Part shown: positions 1 through 12,154 of the stretch, in pieces | Numbering within the stretch: position 1 is the stretch's first letter | Layout of the letters: the number at the start of each line of letters is the position of its first letter | From: Piezodorus guildinii | Taxonomy: Eukaryota; Arthropoda; Insecta; Hemiptera; Pentatomidae | Direction of reading: 5' to 3' | DNA length: 64,000 nt | Assembly: GCA_023052935.1 (NCBI GenBank) | Contig: CM041292.1 | Coordinates: 97,951,237-98,015,236 of the forward strand | Program-made: the position numbers and the translations under genes | Notes under the pieces: generated by a model | Seen by the model: only the letters and a program-made list of their open reading frames with translations | Told to the model about the DNA's origin: nothing | The model's database searches: none

Positions 1-450
1 CTCCACAATTGCGCGTTGTGCAACCTTCTAAACTCCCCAGTGGCCTCATCTCTCTTCGGACCAAATATTTTACGCATTACCTTATTCTCGAAAACCTTAA
101 GCCGTTGTTCATCATTCAAAGTAAGCGGCCACGTTTCGCATCCGTAAAGAACCGTTGGAAGAATAATAGTTTTATAAATTCTAACCATTTCAGTTTTTAG
201 ACAGAAGCCGTGAGCTAAGTAATTTAGCAACTGAATAATAACACCCATTTCCCACCTTTAACCGGGACTTTATTTCTTCCAGGATTTCATTTTTTCTTGT
301 TATCATTGGACCTAAATACTTGAATTTCTCTACGTGTTCAAAAGTATGACCTGAAATATGAATATCATCAAGATCGCCACCATTTCTGCAACTAATCATA
401 TATTTCGTCTTATCGGTATTTAATTCGAGACCTATATGTTTACCGGTTTT
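1..450 (-). pseudogene. RTE-like non-LTR retrotransposon, 3' part of RT reading frame (runs off the window edge)
   Basis: Read on the minus strand this encodes the part of a non-LTR reverse transcriptase that follows the catalytic YxDD box. It starts near position 445 with LELNTDKTKYM, continues with FKYLGPMITRKNEI and KSRLKVGNGCYY, and ends with LYGCETWPLTLNDEQRLKVF and RKIFGPKRDEATGEFRRL. This arrangement is typical of RTE-like endonuclease/RT proteins. The frame is broken near position 190, where SKN is followed by a stop and homology resumes in another frame at MVRIYKT. The catalytic domain is absent, so the copy is 5' truncated. Its 3' end lies to the left of the window. A second relic of the same part is at 8995-9260. 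Family identity is recognised by motif only. Confidence 0.8.
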
Positions 451-3400
451 TATAACCGGAATTAATATAATGTTATATATTTATTATGAGACTATAGAAG
501 TACTTAATGAATCATTGGACATTGACGTAAATGGTCACTGCTTAACGATTGGGAACCAGTTACATGCTCCAAAGGCCACCCTCGAGATACCTGTACTGCT
601 CCCAGAACTGTAGTGGCGACCAGCGGAAGCCCCTAATGGAATCGTTACACCGGAACACTGGCTTCCGCCGGGTTAGTCGCGCACGCGGTCGCGTTAGTCG
701 CAGGTTCAGACCGTGTAACTGCGATTTAAATCGATCTTACTGTAACGGTTATCCAAAGCAGTTGAAAATGGAACCTTATACATGTTTCATTTATATTATA
801 TACAAACTTTTTTTTTTCTCTCTCTTTCATATCAACATTCAGTAGCCTATATTTATTTATGCATACCTACGTAAACACACAATGTAGTTTCCCTATTAAA
901 GGAATTTATTTTAAATGAACTATTACAGTACAAAATAAAATAAAAACGAGTGATTGCTGGATTGTGTGTTTTACCCATCTGATAATTGAAATTACATTGT
1001 TCATATTTAAGTAAAGGACTTTAGCTTAAATTTAAGTATTTATAGCTGATAATTCCTTCATTCCACTTTTTCAGATAAAAACGATAAATTAAAGAGTCCA
1101 ACTAAAATAAATTATCTAACTAATATATCTCATCATTAATGCATACCAGGCTGCAATGGTTATGACAGGAAACCTGATGAAAGGTCAGGTACCAACTTTA
1201 TAGAAAGTGACAGGGTGTGCCTCTATGGAGTTCATCGAACCGAATCAATCCTAGCCAGGGTGTAGCAAGTGGCTATTGTCCAATGCACCACGCCTCTTCC
1301 CAAATTGTATTGTTCTTTTATCAATATGATTTTGTAATAAAAAAATTATGTATGTATTAGAGAAAATATGGTACACAATTTCAAACAGCTAAAGGGCATT
1401 AAGAGGTATTCATTATAAAAAAAAGGTCGAGAAACATATCAAAATACACTATTATATGTCACACACACACAATTACTTTTAAGCTATATTTTACAATGCA
1501 GACTCTTCAGATTCTCTTACATATTTAGACTATAACACCTGCCAGTAACAATTTATTTAATTTTTATCTTCAAATTTTTTATTCACACCTATCAATGAAT
1601 GTTGACAATCAGCGAATTTGATGAAGGAATGATATTTGGCGTGGTAGGCATGATGGAGAGATGATAACCAGCGGCACCTCTTCGTATATGTGTCTTTTTG
1701 GCAGTCCCGTAAATCTGTGAGGCCTAAGTCCAAATGGGCTGCAGAAGGTAAGTGTAAGTGTTTAGGCCAGTAACATTTAGCAATGATAAAGATGTTTCCC
1801 AATAAGTGAATCATTAGCTGATCAATAGAGAAGGAAAGGGGATGTGTTTCAAACATACTGATTTAAAATAATACTACATGTACTAATGTAATAAATACGC
1901 TCAGGTACACAAATATAATACGTTTACATAAAAATAATATCTGTAATAATAATTAAAATTTATTAGGTGAGAGGAAAATTAATCTTTCCAAACTTTCGAG
2001 CGATTAATCGTTGTTGTGGCATTTATTTTCAAAAGGTGTAATATCCAATCGAGAAATGGGAAAAATAAGTAACTAGAAGCACAAAAATATCTCATTAATT
2101 TATTATTTAACTAATTTATTTTATTTTTTCTCGTTAAAATCTAGGTAATTTTTAATATATTAATTATTGTTTTTACATTATGGAAGGAAAAGTTTTATTT
2201 TGGTTTAATACGAAATGAATGTTGTAATTAAAACCTTTGAGTTTAAAGTCTCTTTGAGACTCCAGTGACTTGAGTTCATCGTACCCGTACCAATTAGAAC
2301 CTTACTTACTAAACTGCTATAATAGTCAATTTCATAAAGAAATACCTATTGAAAATCAACGTCTCATTGGCCCATTTTATTATGTAATCATAAATTTTTA
2401 TTAATTTAACAAAAATAATTACCGTTTAATTCATTTTTAAACATGAAAATGATTTAGAACATAATTATATAGTCCAATGATAATGCCCTTAAATCCTCTC
2501 TTCTCAGCCTTAGTCCCAAACAAATTTCTACCTTCAAAACATCCTTCGGATCCGTCGCCCCTGAGGTGTACAGGACAAATGATTGGCAAGTAAAGCATGT
2601 GAACTCTAAAGTAATCAAGTACTTAATATTATATATTGAAAACACTTCTTATGTTTACATTTGAAAATAAATAACATACAATGGACATAGTTGTGGTTGA
2701 CTCAGAGGCGGTAAAGGCAGTAATGTTCCGGTCCACGCACGCATGTCCTGTTCTTTGTTTGGCTTCCATTCTCCTCTCAGAGCAACACTGGCTTCCTACT
2801 TGAAGCAGGTGTATAACTCACTCGTCATAATAAACCTTTTGTTTAGAATGACAATTAAAAATATTATTATTATCAAAATTATGCATAATGTTTTATTAGA
2901 TAAGTTTATTAAACGAAAATTACTCTAGTAGAGAAAATCATCGACGTTAAATAGTCAAAATAAAAAATGATATTGCTCAAGTAAGCATAAAAAGAATAGA
3001 AAAATGCGTGAAATGTACAAAAAAAAAAAAAAAACTTTAATATAACAATTAGTTTTCCGCTGATTCGGAATTCGGACAAGGTGAAATTAGGATACACTGG
3101 CAAAGATAAAGGAAATTAGGATCAAAGAATTTTCACGTGTTGAACCCTCCTCAACTTATTTGAAGGAAAGCTTCGGAAAAACAATCTTTTCTATACTCAA
3201 GAGGGACGGAGTAAAATGCTGATTAAATTATCAAACGAAAGAGGTCTAAACAAGTAGTTAAAATGTAACTCATCGAAGGATCCAACTGGATCTTAAACGT
3301 AGGATGATGAGGCTAGAAAATGGCGGTCACACTACCCCTTGTTTCAAAGACTTCTCAATTTTAATGAGATCTGCATATTTGAACGTAATCGTAAACGTAA

Positions 3401-3880
3401 TCTACGCTCACAATCAAGGCGTCAAATTTAAAAATAAATAAACGGTGAAAACAAGTCAAAATTAAATTAATAATACCGAACAGTTTTAATATAAATAGAT
3501 CTATTTTATAGAGAATCATAGCCCATGTGGAGAGTAAAGACTAGATTTGGTTAATTATTTTCACTTAAGTAACTGTTATTTTCCAACGGAAATCCATGCT
3601 TCCATCTATTAAGAAAATGCCACAAAATAAAGCCCCGTCCACACAACAGTTCTGACCAAAAAGGCTCAGAGTAACTGACACAGACCGCTCTACTTAATAT
3701 AATAATTAAATATCATAGTAAACAAAAACGAAAAATATATTAACACTAATCAACAATGCCATGATCTAGATACACTAAAAATGCAAGGTGTCATTCAATT
3801 AACGACTTTTTTTTTTCTCACAAGAAAATGCTAATTGGATCATATCAAGAGGGAATAGTCTGTCAATACCTTGCTCATCT
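451..3880. other. AT-rich stretch without recognisable gene
   Basis: Only short open frames occur and none resembles a family I know. Four GC-richer patches (548-760, 1141-1310, 2480-2620 and 2700-2830) may be worn repeats. The patch at 548-760 has a 98-codon frame rich in Arg and Ser with no recognised domain. A 99-codon minus-strand frame at 1557-1856 is also unrecognised. Confidence 0.5.
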
Positions 3881-3899
3881 CCTCTGCAGTTCTACAGAC

Positions 3900-4760
3900 T
3901 TATTATGGACGTGACAGGGCAATCTCTTGAACTGCGTTTTTCGTGTACTTATTATCAAGGGAATCAGCCTTCTTTTTTAAAAGGACAGCTTAATGCCAAT
4001 GTTCCAAATTCTCTATTCCTCCGATATTTTAATATCCGTATTCTTAACATTACGCAAATTATCAAACTCACAATTACAACTTACTGTTAGTATAGTCACA
4101 GTAAACAGCTGATATCACAACCTATCCTAACACTTTTATTTTTACCTATGTTGATGACATTTATGTGTTATCAGTCAATAACAATCCTATTACTGCCTCT
4201 CAAACTCTTCAATCCCACATCTGAGACCATGGTATGGTGTCATAATTGGAGAATTAAAATCAATTCAAACACATTATCATTACCCTTCGCCGTAAACCTA
4301 TGACATCTTGTCCTACAGTTTCTTTTAATAATATTCCGCTTGTTCCAGTTGAACAGATTCGCTATCGAGGGTACCTGCTTAAAAAAAAAGAGACTGCTTG
4401 GCGCTTCCGGTTACTTCAACACTTGACTTACGGTGTTGAACTTTGGTGCACAACGAAGCCATCAAATTGTTCCCTTATTATATCCTTACAATTCCAAATC
4501 CTTCGAAAAATCATCAATGATCCTTACTTTGTCACGAATAAAATCATCTATAAAGACCTTAATGCTCCGTATGTTGTTGGTTTTGTCCTAACGAGATATC
4601 AATCCTTCCATAACAAACTCATCTCCCACTTTAACTAACTATTTTCAATCCTTACTTCCTATCCCATTCCTGACCATCCTTCAAGGCGTCTGAAAAGAAG
4701 ATTAGATTGCCTACTGGAGTACTGCCAATGAGCAATAAAGTTGAAAATCAATAAAAAAAC
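3900..4760 (+). pseudogene. Jockey-like RT fragment (family A), degenerate
   Basis: The clearest anchors are YVDDIYVLS, the RT catalytic box with YVDD at 4147-4158, and a run from 4300 reading SCPTVSFNNIPLVPVEQIRY. That run is near-identical to the family A copy at 55995-56558. It continues with KILRKIIND-type sequence (here FQILRKIINDPYFVTNKIIY) and ends in a KRRLDCLLEYCQ-like tail near 4730. Stops after SHI at about 4225 and a deletion after the second block (YLLKKKETAWRF directly follows RYRG) break the frame. Upstream sequence at 3905-4090 may be earlier RT sequence but is too worn to be sure. In life this protein would copy element RNA into DNA at a nicked target. This copy cannot. Confidence 0.75.
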
Positions 4761-4764
4761 TTTT

Positions 4765-5600
4765 AGTACTCTAGTTAAACCATTATCCTTTATATGATAG
4801 TTTATTTACGAACAAATATAAAAAATATTCAATATATAATATTGAAATATTTAAATTCCTTACAAAACTTAAATCATAATGATAGAATTAAAATGATTAT
4901 TTATTAATTCATAAAACATTCATCTACACATGATGCAATAGAAAAGTTTCACATTTGTTTGATTAATTGAAAACTCGAAAACGTACATACTTATGAACTT
5001 CTAGATCATGAACTTGAAATATTCTTATTATCCGCACACTTCGTGTTTTTAAATAACCACAAGAAGACTAGACATTTCGAGGGGATATCTATTTTGTTAT
5101 GGGATTGAAAACTACCACCAACAAAAATGGTCTGAATGGACACAGCTTATATTTTTTATATTACACTATTTGGAAGCAATAAACCATGGTTTATAAATGG
5201 CATTGTATATTTCAGGATAAATTTTTTCCTAATAAAACCCACTTCCAATCCTGTAGAAGACACATCCAGGATATGAAAATTTGTAAATTCCTTAAACAGG
5301 ACGTAATATATAAGATACAAAGAGGAGGGATACAGCCTGAGGCTACAGAGATCGTGATGTGACCAAGATCTGACCTATAGCCACCATGCAACCCACCATC
5401 GCCGGTCCAACCACCTTAGGGAACACTGTCCCATCTTAGCATATCAACAAGTCCTCATTACGCTTGCAAATATGAAACATCAATCTAATAAAAACTTAAC
5501 AGTTGGTGTAATGTAATTATTCGTAAAACAAAACAGTCCAAGTAGTATTATCTTACTGACATGTGTATCATAAGATATTTAGTTTTTCCGTGCTCAATGA
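4765..5600. other. AT-rich stretch, no gene seen
   Basis: No open frame of note. A GC-richer patch at 5330-5460 has no recognised identity. Confidence 0.5.
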
Positions 5601-5701
5601 AAAAATGTTATACGTCACTTGTTACTTTCACTAGCCTATAAATTCATTCAAATTCAAGATTTCAACGGAAATACACGTTTTAGGGTCCCCTGAGTCCAAA
5701 T

Positions 5702-5714
5702 AACCAAGTACCGA
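5702..5714. repeat. Target-site duplication, left copy
   Basis: AACCAAGTACCGA, identical to 6819-6831. It brackets the I-clade insertion. Confidence 0.8.
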
Positions 5715-6280
5715 TAAGAATCCTGCAATTAACCAAATTATTCGCTGAAGAAGGAAAAATAATCCATTATGTGTGGATACCAGGCCATATGGGGATAATA
5801 GGAAACGAAATGGCAGATAAGGCTGCCAAAGAAGCTCTTACACTCCCAGGTCGTGGTAGGGCACTACTGACACCATCAGAGCTAGCACGTCCACTAATGG
5901 AAAATGTATTGAAGAAATGGGAAGAAACTTGGAACAACAGCTATCCAAGTAAGCTCAAAGCGATTAAGAAAGAGGTAATACCTTGGAAAACCTCAAGTCG
6001 CACCGACCGTAGAGAGGAGGTGGTCCTGGCCCGCCTGAGAATCGGACACACACGGCTAACGCATAGGCGCATAATATCAAAAGAATTGCCCCCAACATGC
6101 AAGCATTGTAGGGGAACCTTGACCATAGCTCATATTTTTGAAGAATGTTCCTTCTACATCAGGCAGCGGAACAAAAATAGAATACCAAGCAACGCCCCAG
6201 ATGCTTTGGGAAACAATGGAAAAAGAATTGATGAATTAATGTGTCTCCTCTCTCAAATGGATTTTTACAAGCTTATTTGA
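5714..6280 (+). pseudogene. RNase H end and zinc-binding C-terminus of an I-clade ORF2
   Basis: The open frame shows WIPGHMGIIGNEMADKAAKE, the last catalytic block of a ribonuclease H domain, where the His and the Asp of NEMAD are conserved. RREEVVLARLRIGHTRLTHR follows, then a Cys-His motif of the form C-x2-C-x7-H-x4-C (CKHC through HIFEEC). This order (RNase H, RLRIGHT box, zinc-binding tail) is characteristic of I/Nimb-type ORF2 proteins of arthropods. In a complete element the domain removes the RNA strand of the RNA-DNA hybrid. The endonuclease and RT domains are missing because the insertion is truncated at 5715. What remains is open to a normal stop at 6280, suggesting a fairly young insertion. 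Confidence 0.85.
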
Positions 6281-6308
6281 ACTACAATGGTTTTCTTTGG
6301 ACTTAAAT

Positions 6309-6370
<62 letters not shown>

Positions 6371-6818
6371 AATATATATATATATATATTTATATTTTTA
6401 TTATTTGTTTTCTATTATATTTTATTTTACTTATTTTTGTAATTACTTTTCTAATTATTATCTTTATTACTTTATTTTTCAATTACATATTAATGTATTA
6501 CTATTACTTATTTATTTTTATTATTATCTATTTTATCTACTTGTTTTTTATCTTTATTTATTATTATTATTTTTTTATTTTATTCATTTATTATTTATTT
6601 ATTTTTATTTATTTATTTATTCTTTTCTCTTGAATATTATCTAACATTAATTTATCTCAAGTAGAATTATACATATATTATAATATCTTTTAATGAATAT
6701 CTCTTTTAATATTTTAACTTATACTATTTATCTTAAATTAATCTTCTATAAAATGAATATATCTGGCACTGATGACCGCGATGTTTTGTGCCATTAAAAT
6801 TTTAAAAAACAACCAACC
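5715..6818 (+). mobile_element. 5'-truncated I-clade (Nimb-like) non-LTR retrotransposon with 13-bp TSD
   Basis: The insertion starts abruptly in the middle of an RNase H domain, as expected from incomplete reverse transcription. It runs through the end of the ORF, a long 3' UTR with (AT)n and TTTAT-rich sequence, and a terminal part near 6765-6818 containing ACTGATGACCGCGATGTTTT followed by GCCATTAAAA and an AACC-repeat tail. It is flanked by AACCAAGTACCGA on both sides. The exact 3' boundary is ambiguous by up to four or eight bases, because the tail is itself AACC-repetitive. Confidence 0.8.
6312..6390. repeat. (AT)n microsatellite in retrotransposon 3' UTR
   Basis: An almost pure AT tract with one AATAA interruption. 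It is followed to about 6650 by TTTAT/TTTATTTA-rich sequence. Confidence 0.95.
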
Positions 6819-6831
6819 AACCAAGTACCGA
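6819..6831. repeat. Target-site duplication, right copy
   Basis: AACCAAGTACCGA. It matches 5702-5714, and family C sequence resumes directly after it. Confidence 0.8.
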
Positions 6832-7604
6832 AAAAAGGTCTGTGTGTGTGCTGTGTCCGTGTGTGTGCTAAGTCTAGCGCAAAAAATATTAGTCGTTCGA
6901 AAATGAAATTTCATATTTAAGATAACTATACGCCCGAGACGTTACAGCAACTTTTTCATCAAAATTGAATAACCATAAGAGCCACTTTATACCAGGTATT
7001 TCTGACCTTTTTACTATTTTCTCAAAAAAGGCTCTAACGATTTTTCCTAAACTTCCTATATCGATGTAAAATAGAATGTGCTTCAATACTATGCAGGTTT
7101 TGTTCTGATTGGAACATGAAAGGGCTTAAATGCCGATATTTTCAATTTTCTTCCTCTAAGCTACCTATAATTTTGTACATTCCAAAAGATTAACCATATC
7201 ATATTGATGATATTGATGAATGACGGCTAAATATACAAGTTGGACGAATTTGATGACCTACTAAAGGATAAGAGAAAAACTTTTTTTTTTTTCATAATAA
7301 GAACAGTAATAAAGACCTATAATATACAGTTGGAAGGAGAAAGATTTTAGAAAAAATATTATTTGATACTCGAAGTTGTAAATGGTAATATAAAGTGACG
7401 AATAGGAAATAAACTTATTACTGACTAACAATTTAATTAAGTTATATTATTTAAACTAAATCATATGTTTCCAACGAAAATGAATACATGTTTTATTAGA
7501 ATTAACTTAGAATATTTTTCTAATTGAAGTATATTTAATAGGTTTTAAATTGATTTTAACTATCCAGGTAAGTGAAAGTCGTGTGTTGCCCTCACTAGAT
7601 TTTT

Positions 7605-8990
7605 TTATAATTGAGATTCCTCACATTCTAAGTGTCCATTCGTTTATCTTGTGGAATAATGTGAACTATTTCATAAGTTTCCCTCTCTTTAAGTTTATGA
7701 GTCAACAACTGTATCTAGTATGCATAAACGAACCAACCATCTTCTAAAAATAAACGAATTGACACTCTAGAATGAGAAGGCTCACATAAATAGAAAAGTG
7801 ACTCATAACATTTGCTATACGATTTTGTATTATATTATTATCGTTCGTTAATATTGTGAATTTTATACTATTCTCCCTCAAGGTTCGCGTGGAAGCCCCA
7901 CTACTGATATAGAAAAACTTGTATAGGGGTCTCTCTCATACTCACTTGAGCTTAAAGGATACATTCTCCAAATCGGTTGGTGTTGAGTTTGAGATTAAGT
8001 CGCATAAATCGGAGAGAAGGGGTGGTCCTATAATTGGGTTCAATACTTAAGCATGCACACTTAATATCTAAAGAATCCCCCTTAATAATTATTTAATTAG
8101 AATTTTCGTACCACAGGAATAAAAACAACCAACTTTGCTATGTTGAATAAGTCCTATCCTACAATAGGATATTTATAATGCTTTTCTCTCCATTTTGACT
8201 TGCTTTCAAAATATACTGTAATACCCATCCTCATTACTCCCATATTTTTCAACTTCTTCAGTCTAAACCATCTTCACACGTGTCATAAATCTACCTTTTT
8301 CTTCCCTCTACTATTTCTCAGTCTGATGGATTAAGGTATGAAAAACTATCTGAATAGTATAATTACCAACTAATGGAAGTATTTACCCTATCTATTTATT
8401 CTATTTATATACTTAATAAATTAATTAGCAATCAATGGAACTCAACCGGAAACGAAAGCTGTCTAGCTTCGTGATAGAAGCGCATAAAAATGCCCAACTA
8501 CATCCACCAGCAAGGGTATATCGTGCGGGTGGGCTTTCCCCTGCTCTTAGAACCTGGACACTTTCCTCCATCGTTTTAATTAACCCAGATACAGGATTTC
8601 TATAAGTAATTAATAAGTCGTTCCTTAATTAATTATTAATTAATAATTCTATAAATCTTAGCAAGGAAAAATATTCTTCAAGAGACTATGTTTAACTCTA
8701 AAACTAACCGTAAAAATTTAGTTACTTAAAATAATAATAGGCTTATCGAGGCCAAAGGTTCGATCCCGATTCCACCAATTATTGCTAAACATAGACCACC
8801 TTTCAACCCCAAGCCCCCGAGATCAGACAACACAATCTTCCCATCGACACCTCAGCCAACCTCTCAGACGCCTACAGTTGAGCGCATACTAACTTTTCAG
8901 AAATTTGTTCTTTACTGAGCCTAACATATTTACTCGCCCTTTTGATGAATTAAGATGCTATTAACGCAATTATAATTACAGGGTACAAGC
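7605..8990. other. AT-rich stretch; tRNA-like B-box at 8757
   Basis: No gene seen. AGGTTCGATCCCGAT at 8757-8771 matches a pol III B-box, but the arms of a tRNA do not form around it. It may be a relic of a tRNA-derived SINE. A GC-richer patch lies at 8450-8570. Confidence 0.35.
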
Positions 8991-8994
8991 CCCG

Positions 8995-9260
8995 TAATTT
9001 TGCGTTGTGTAACCTTTTAAATTCTCCAGTAGACTTTTTTTCTTTGGTATATTTTAAATTATTTCACGTAGTCCTTATACTCGAAAACCATAAGACGCTG
9101 TTCATTCTTCAAAGTAAGCGGCCATGTATCACCTCCGTAAAGAACCGTCGGGAAGATAATAGTTATAAAAATTCTAACTGAATAATTGCACGCATTTCCC
9201 GTCTTTTACCGCGACTTTATTTCTTCCTGGATTTCTTTTTTTTTCTAATTATCTGTTAAA
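8995..9260 (-). pseudogene. Second RTE-like RT tail, badly decayed
   Basis: The sequence matches the end of the relic at 1-450 over most of its length. Examples are GTAAGCGGCCATGT and AAGAACCGTCGGGAAG, which read on the minus strand as the LPTVLYG and TWPLTL region. It has more indels and substitutions than the copy at 1-450 and no usable frame. It is probably an older 5'-truncated insertion of the same family. Confidence 0.7.
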
Positions 9261-9261
9261 A

Positions 9262-10480
9262 ATCAGTTTACTTCTAGCTTTCTAAATCTGTAATAAATAA
9301 AAAAAGGTGAAACAATCAGTACGGTATAAATGAAAATTAAATATACCACGTTCAAAATCAGCAATACATAGATGTATATTGATTGATACACTTCAATGTG
9401 AATTTATTTTCAAACAATTTAATCCTGTTTTTTTTTTATACACACTATACATTATAATTATTTATAATCTTTTACATTTTTAAATATGAAATATTATAAA
9501 GTAATAATAAAAATACTAAATATTAATATCCCGTGGGAGTGTGGCAGCGAGATGATCCTAAAAGACCACAGTAAAAAAAAACACTTAAATATAATTAAAT
9601 TAAGTATATGCTTAAATTTATAAGTTAATTATAAAATCCAAACCCGTATAGTGAATAATGTTTTATCAGCGGAAATTGCTCATGCCACTCTGGACTATTT
9701 AAAATTCTTTTATCTTTTGTTAATCTTTTTTACATCAATTACTTTTTAATACTGACCATATACCGAAATTTGAATGCATTTTCAAACAACAAGATAGTAA
9801 TGACTCGGGTAAATTGATCCTTTTAATAGGTATATTTTACCGAAATAGTCTATAACTAAGTATGCTCAAATAATAAATTTTTAACAAAATGTGTTTTGTC
9901 TTAATCAAGTTTATATAATAGTAGCTCATATAAAATATATAAAATAAATATCCAAAATTAAATAATTGAACTTAAAGCTTAATGAATTTTATGTTTACAA
10001 TTTATACTTACTAACTCTTAAAACGATGTTACGCAACACATAGATAATTACCTGAAAAGAAATAATTACATTATTTATATAATATGTATAAATTATATAA
10101 CATAAATAATAGTAGTGTAAAGAAATATAATATTGTATTTAGAATTTGTGAAACCACCATTTTTCACAAAGAATGACTTCAATTTGACACAAAGAAGTAG
10201 AAAAAACTTATGGAAAGAATAGTCCTTGTTCTACTTACAAATCAAAATATTGCGAAAGTAACAATATATGACATAAGTGACTTAGTCACGACGAAGTGAC
10301 TAATGTCGAAGTAAAAATTAATATTTCCGATGTTCGTATTTTTTATCTACATGATAAACTATTTATGAAATTGACAACTGTATTACATAATACAACCAGT
10401 AAATACGCAAATTGACAAAGTATTAGAAGCAGCCTTGGAAAGAAGATAACCATTAGCAGCACATCAGTAAATATTCTAAA
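9262..10480. other. AT-rich stretch, nothing recognised
   Basis: No open frame above background and no repeat family recognised. Confidence 0.5.
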
Positions 10481-10488
10481 GCAAAAGG

Positions 10489-10820
10489 TTTCACGGCCAT
10501 CTTCTTTTCAGAGGCATCAGCGGATTATCAAGAATCGTAGAAGAGGCAAGGATTGAAACTGGTGGGTTAGGGTGGGAATGTAGTTTGTTAACGCAGGAAT
10601 AGTACATGATTCGGGCAAAGTGAGCAACATACATTAAGGTATTTATGAGTGAGTTTATTTGTGACAAAGTAAGGAGCACTGAGGATTTTACGATGGATCT
10701 TGTGTTGTAAGGACTGAATACAGTGAGAATTCGATGGTTTTGTAGAGACCCGAAGCTTATTCCGTAATTAAGTCCAGATTGATAGTCATGTAAATGAGCC
10801 TTTTGTAGTTAAGTCTTTTG
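10489..10820 (-). pseudogene. Jockey-like RT C-terminus (family A), decayed
   Basis: On the minus strand it contains FARIMYYSCVNKLHSHPNPP and SILASSTILDNP followed by LKRRWP. These correspond to the last ~60 residues of the family A frame at 55995-56558. Upstream DNA at 10680-10815 continues the same alignment (TTGTAAGGACTGAATAC, GTAAATGAGCCTTTTGTAGT) but with frameshifts. The catalytic region is absent. An (AT)n tract begins just beyond its 5' limit. Confidence 0.75.
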
Positions 10821-10845
10821 TCTTTTGGCTCAGTAATGGTACGTT

Positions 10846-10976
<131 letters not shown>

Positions 10977-11181
10977 ATTAAAGTCTAAAGTTTTGAAAAA
11001 AAAAATTGTATGCTCATCATCATCAGATTATGTATCATATTATCACTATTTGTATCTGTAATATTTAAGTATGTTGGTACATTTTCTGTTTTATTTCAAA
11101 TGTTATCATTGTCACTACATTCAAAAGAAAATTTCCATTATCATATTAATATGTATCTCTTTTGTTCTGATGTTTGTGGCC

Positions 11182-11217
11182 CTGATGATGGCTCACAAGC
11201 TTGAGCCGAAACGTTGG
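11182..11217 (+). ncRNA. Hammerhead-ribozyme-like core (CTGATGA, hairpin, GAAAC)
   Basis: CTGATGA at 11182-11188 is followed by one extra T, then GGCTC (11190-11194), an eight-base loop, GAGCC (11203-11207) and GAAACGTTGG. The five-base-pair hairpin is perfect. Canonical hammerheads have no base between CTGATGA and the hairpin, and I could not find a convincing third stem or NUH cleavage site, so activity is doubtful. Motifs of this kind occur at the ends of Penelope-like retroelements, the most likely origin. Sequence resembling its downstream tail recurs at 32475-32555. Confidence 0.4.
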
Positions 11218-11229
11218 CAAAATTAAAAA

Positions 11230-12150
11230 ATTTCAAAAAATGACTGATTCCTGATCATTCCACCTATAATAGTTTCTACAGTCGACTATACATCCTCAAT
11301 ATAAGAACAAAATTTAAAATATCAATCGGACACTCAGAAAAGCCATTTCTAATGCACCGAATCTTTAACTCTATTATGAAAGGCTAACGTGTAGAATATT
11401 AACTAACATCTCAAAGGGATCCATGGAATTATGTTGAAATTTAGTGTTACTAACTAAGTACTGGCCTGTCCAGAAACTAATATTTATCCAATAATATTTA
11501 TAAATTTACCCGATATTATTTACCCGTAATATTTACCCGATTTTAGCTGATATCAGACATCCTTAAAGCGTCTAAAAAGATCATCACAAAAAATGTTAAG
11601 ATGGTTGAATACAATTTTGCAAATGCTTTTGGTATTAATCATGAATTCAGTTCAACTATAGCCAGCAAGTTATTGTTTATAGTCATTACCTCATCTACTC
11701 AGAAGATGAGAAAAACCGTTTAGGATGTATTTATGAGGGATGCTTAATTCAGAGGAATCTGTTACGACACTCCTCAAGAAGCTAATGTACTATAACTCCT
11801 GCCCACTTCTTGCATAAGAGCACATTTCCCCCTGTGCTCTACATTCTCGAATAAATGCCAATCATACACCTCATACGGCCTTTCGCTGCAATAATTAGAA
11901 GTGAGCTAAACGGGTTACGCAGCTCAGTTAATGGTGGACACTACATCGTAAACTCTATTGTACCACGTGCCACTCAAATCGTTGCGCAAATAGGTTCGGA
12001 CCGTTCGACTTCCATCACTCAAGTCTAAATACACTGACGTTCCGCGGCACAAGTAGAAGTTTACAAATACATAAATAGGTATATAATGTACCAAAAAGAC
12101 ACATGCACCTAAAATTTAAAATTTTCAATGCAAAACTCCAAGAACTATAG
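11230..12150. other. Intergenic stretch, nothing recognised
   Basis: Mixed composition with several GC-richer patches (11760-12060). No frame or repeat was recognised. Confidence 0.45.
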
Positions 12151-12154
12151 CAAA

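Larger units (their letters stand above)
5624..7600 (+). mobile_element. Family C terminal-inverted-repeat element, split by an I-clade retrotransposon
   Basis: The left end has ACTTTCACTAGCCT at 5624-5637 and the right end has AGGTAAGTGAAAGT at 7566-7579, its inverted partner with two mismatches. Outside the right repeat a shared flank, CGTGTGTTGCCCTCACTAG then Ts, also occurs in the copy ending near 61960. A short GT-rich tract at 6839-6868 and the phrases TCTAGCGCAAAAA and GAAATTTCATATTTAA mark the body. No coding capacity is visible, so this is a non-autonomous repeat. The I-clade element at 5715-6818 is inserted into it, with the target AACCAAGTACCGA duplicated on both sides. Superfamily is not assigned because its own target duplication could not be fixed. 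Confidence 0.6.

Noticed and set aside
6405..6644. A membrane protein of 79 codons, nearly all Phe, Tyr, Leu and Ile
   Set aside because: It is the translation of TTTAT-rich low-complexity sequence in the 3' UTR of the I-clade element.
6770..6790. Another hammerhead-like motif at CTGATGACCGCGATG
   Set aside because: No GAAAC follows a hairpin. The sequence is the 3' end of the I-clade element, and the resemblance is limited to CTGATGA.
7560..7600. A Helitron 3' end (CTAG after a hairpin)
   Set aside because: The hairpin before CTAG is only about three pairs in this copy, and similarity among copies continues past CTAG into the T run.
8730..8785. A tRNA gene, because of GGTTCGATCCC
   Set aside because: The T-arm pairs only three bases and no acceptor, D or anticodon arms form around it. 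It is at most a SINE relic.
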